A stretch of DNA of 64,000 nucleotides from Climacium dendroides (taxonomy: Eukaryota > Streptophyta > Bryopsida > Hypnales > Climaciaceae). Numbering within the stretch: position 1 is the first letter of the stretch; each line of letters starts with the position of its first letter. A program made the position numbers and the translations under genes. The stretch lies in contig OX467082.1 in NCBI GenBank assembly GCA_950106755.1, positions 186,001 through 250,000 on the forward strand. Reading direction: 5' to 3'. The notes under the pieces were generated by a model, which was given only the letters and a program-made list of their open reading frames with translations, had not been told where the DNA came from and ran no database searches. Of this stretch, positions 61,597 through 64,000 are shown piece after piece.

Positions 61597-62029
61597 GTGA
61601 GTGTGCTATTCTTACAAGTATTTTAGTGCTGTGCATTTCAGAGGAAGTTTCGAACTGGACTAGTATTCATTGGTAACTGAGAATTGATCAGCACACACTC
61701 GCTTTTTTTCACGACTTAGATTCTCTTGCACTTCTCTTCAAATATTTACTGTCGGGAGTTTCATCAACGTTATCACAGCCACTTGGTCAGTGTGCACCAT
61801 TTTATGTTGGAAGTTTCTGCTGGTGAACACATGTGGGAAATGAAAATGGCAACGCTGGATTTCAAGATTCTCCTAGATGTCGATGGGTCCATGGTTGATG
61901 GAGCGATAAGTGCATCAAACAAAATCCCAGTGCGCAGCAGTCACACTATGTCCAACCCACACTGCCTTGGCAGAGCTGGAGTGCTGGACGGAAACGAAGC
62001 CTCGTTGTCGCCATTGTTGTATCATGAGC
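61597..62029 (+). other. Spacer between the PP2A-A and FMN-hydrolase-like remnants
   Basis: No further PP2A-A sequence is recognised. An open frame from 61726 includes 'KILLDVDGSMVDGA' near 61862-61903, which loosely resembles a HAD motif I. Its position and flanks do not fit the FMN hydrolase that follows, so I do not assign it. Confidence 0.35.
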
Positions 62030-63326
62030 TTCACCGTTGTTGTAGTGATTGTAGATGCCGGCGTTGCGTCCCCTTTCGTTTCATTTTGCCTCTCATTGCT
62101 TCTCGAATTCGTGCTTTTCTCAAAGTACGTGTTTTTTTATCTATTAGTGAAACATTTTCAGGCCATATCTGTGAAGAATCTGGTGTCAGAAGTCGTATGG
62201 TTTGATCATGGTGCAGAAATTTCTGATGGACGAGATTTTGACATCCAGGGTTAGTATCGATCTCACCACCAGTCCTTTGCATTCGCACTATTGAGTTTGA
62301 TAATTTGGTATGACAATTTCCTAGTAATCCTGACCTTCTTATGTGGATGATGGCATCCAGGGTTGAAGGATTGTATGAGAAAGGGATACATTTACTTGGA
62401 AGGTGTGGAGGAGCTTTTGCAGCGACTGCTTTCTGCCGGTTTCACCATGCACGCATTCTCCAACTATCCATGTTGGTACACCATGATTGAGGACAAGCTG
62501 CACCTCTCCAACTACCTGCCTTGGACTTTCCTTTCCTGCAAAATGGGTATGACTGCTCGTCACTAGCTCATGTGCTACCTATGCTTTGGAAAGGGAGTTT
62601 CTGGTCATATCTCATAATCTTGTTCTTTTTCTATGTAGGAATTAGCTCTTTTTGAGCATGATGATATGATTCTCATTGAGTTTATTTCTGGGGTTAGTTT
62701 GTACCATAGTTGACCGGGAGGATGTAACCCAATGTACTGTAGGGTGACGTCCTCATGTCCGATGCTTTGAAAACACCTGAAGAGGATAATCATTGATTTT
62801 GGCTTTAAGGTGACCCTCGTATCTCACAAACCCTACCAAGCGAAGCGAATAGGGTTTATGAGAAGGTCGGAATGGCCGGTACGTTGTGCTCGCAATGTGA
62901 AAGTAGAGCCTAGTTATGGATACAGTACATGTATATCAGATGTCTGCAGTAGCGTTTTCTAGGAACTTCCAAGTTCAATCGATTTTCTGATGTTCTTCTG
63001 ACTGTTCGCAGGATTGAGGAAGCTTGAATCGGAGATATATCTTGAGGCTGCTCGCCAGCTAAAGCTTGACCCATCAAGTTGCGTTTTCGTTGATGACAGG
63101 TGAGAGACTGGAGACTGTGTGGGTGTTGTTGCTCTTAACCCTCTTTCTTTTTTTGGAATGTTCTGATCGCATTAGATTCTGATTTAATCGTTAATATTAT
63201 TATGAATTTTCTGGTTGCAGACGTAAAAATGTTGAAGCTGCAATTGCAGTGGGAATGAGAGGCATTGTATTTCAGAACGCCAAACAGTTGGAAGAAGAGC
63301 TTGTTGCATTGGGCTGTTCTTTGTAA
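62030..63326 (+). pseudogene. HAD-type FMN hydrolase-like gene with degenerate N-terminus
   Basis: Homologous to the plant chloroplast HAD-superfamily FMN hydrolase (AtcpFHy1 type), which dephosphorylates FMN. Four 3' exons join in phase: 62162-62249 ('SVKNLV...DGRDFDIQ'), 62361-62546 ('GLKDCMRKGYIYLEGVEELL', HAD motif II region 'HAFSNYP', 'YTMIEDKLHLSNYL'), 63012-63099 ('GLRKLESEIYLEA' with the motif III Lys, 'CVFVDDR' motif IV) and 63221-63326 (ends 'VALGCSL', stop 63324). The N-terminal exon near 62040-62125 is only recognisable across frames. The residues expected around the catalytic Asp of motif I (xDxMDT...DPF) are scrambled by indels, and no nucleophile is clear in either reading. About a dozen residues before 'DGRDFD' also seem missing. 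The family's Pro after the motif III Lys is Leu here. No transit peptide is seen. Most likely a pseudogene or non-catalytic relative. Confidence 0.75.
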
Positions 63327-64000
63327 ATACCATAATCATGTGTTTGAGTACAACGATGCTAATCATTCTTGGATGTTACGAGATGGAACAGAGTAGAATA
63401 GACACTTTGAGTCAATGATTCTTATGCTGCTGCAAGTGCACCGTTGTATATCAATGTATTATGTGAAGGAGACAGTCTTAGTGTTGGATGCAATTTAGCT
63501 ACATTTTTGGAAGTGCAGTTGCTCATACAGAATGACTGCATCTGCTTTATGTGGAATAGGTAGCTCATACTGAATACGGTATTTGAACTCTGAGTTGAAG
63601 CATGACAAGTTCATTCTATGAAACAAGAGAATATTATTAAGGTTCAGAGTGTGATCATTTATGGATTGCTTTTTCGATCAATTCCTCCATGAGCGAGCGA
63701 GGTTTTGTTGTGGATTGGAGCACATGCAGTTTTCTCTTCACAATGAATTGTTTTGGGATGCTGGCTGGCATGTTTGCGTTCAAAAGGCGGTTTGTAATTT
63801 TGTGATTGCCGTGTATCTCGTACAGGTATGCTTGGAGGGAGAAATTTCAAAACAATGAGCCCTGGGGAGTTTAAGTGAAGGGAATCTACCCAATGGAGAT
63901 ATGATACCTTGGACCATCTCACAGCAATTTCAAGATGCAGAGTTCCCTAGTCTATCTGGTGCACGTATCGTTTGAATTGCTATACATCCCAGTTTAGTCA
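63327..64000. other. 3' flank, no gene recognised
   Basis: Probably the former 3' untranslated region and downstream DNA of the FMN-hydrolase-like locus. Open frames at 63659-63922 on both strands overlap and carry no domain. Confidence 0.4.

Noticed and set aside
61862..61903. DVDGS-type HAD motif I upstream of the FMN hydrolase-like exons
   Set aside because: The flanking residues do not fit the family and no donor joins it in phase to the exon at 62162.

Overview
The window looks like nuclear DNA of a land plant with a large, repeat-rich genome. A gymnosperm, fern, lycophyte or bryophyte would fit, and the sequence alone does not decide between them. The evidence is GT-AG introns in two gene remnants of plant type (a PP2A scaffold A subunit and a chloroplast-type HAD FMN hydrolase), non-autonomous DNA transposons with TTA or TTAA target sites, and many short LINE/SINE-like 3' ends. 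Most of the window is AT-rich and carries no recognisable gene.

Layout. 1-4.0 kb: AT-rich DNA with two dispersed repeats. 4.1-9.6 kb: a more GC-rich, gene-like tract with splice-like signals but no product I can name, plus a decayed three-copy tandem repeat. 9.6-16.6 kb: the most unusual part. A chain of exon-like segments leads into about eight tandem units of roughly 442 bp. Most units repeat a 3' splice site, a short exon-like segment (78 nt in the full-length units) and a GTAAGT donor. Directly downstream is an intact intronless 384-codon ORF (15446-16600) with the features of a Tet-like 2-oxoglutarate/Fe(II) dioxygenase, a family best known from basidiomycete fungi. 16.8-38.9 kb: repeats and AT-rich DNA with MITEs and short retroposons, several with visible target-site duplications. 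39.0-41.2 kb: an intact intronless 714-codon ORF of unknown function, with a globular N-terminus, coiled coils and a globular C-terminus. A diverged, stop-containing relative lies at 53.1-54.4 kb. 41.6-48.6 kb: a second, diverged copy of the 21.5-30.3 kb repeat. Comparing the two copies exposes empty insertion sites. 51.6-60.0 kb: more repeats, including a ~968 bp element bounded by perfect 14-bp inverted repeats and TTAA. 60.0-63.4 kb: a GC-rich tract with two adjacent gene remnants, PP2A-A exons followed by FMN-hydrolase-like exons. The latter have intact 3' exons but a degenerate catalytic N-terminus.

No operon-like or pathway relation links the genes. The two intact ORFs are single-exon, sit in repetitive DNA and probably belong to mobile or recently mobile units. 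The Tet-like ORF with its upstream splice-module array is the best candidate for an undescribed system.
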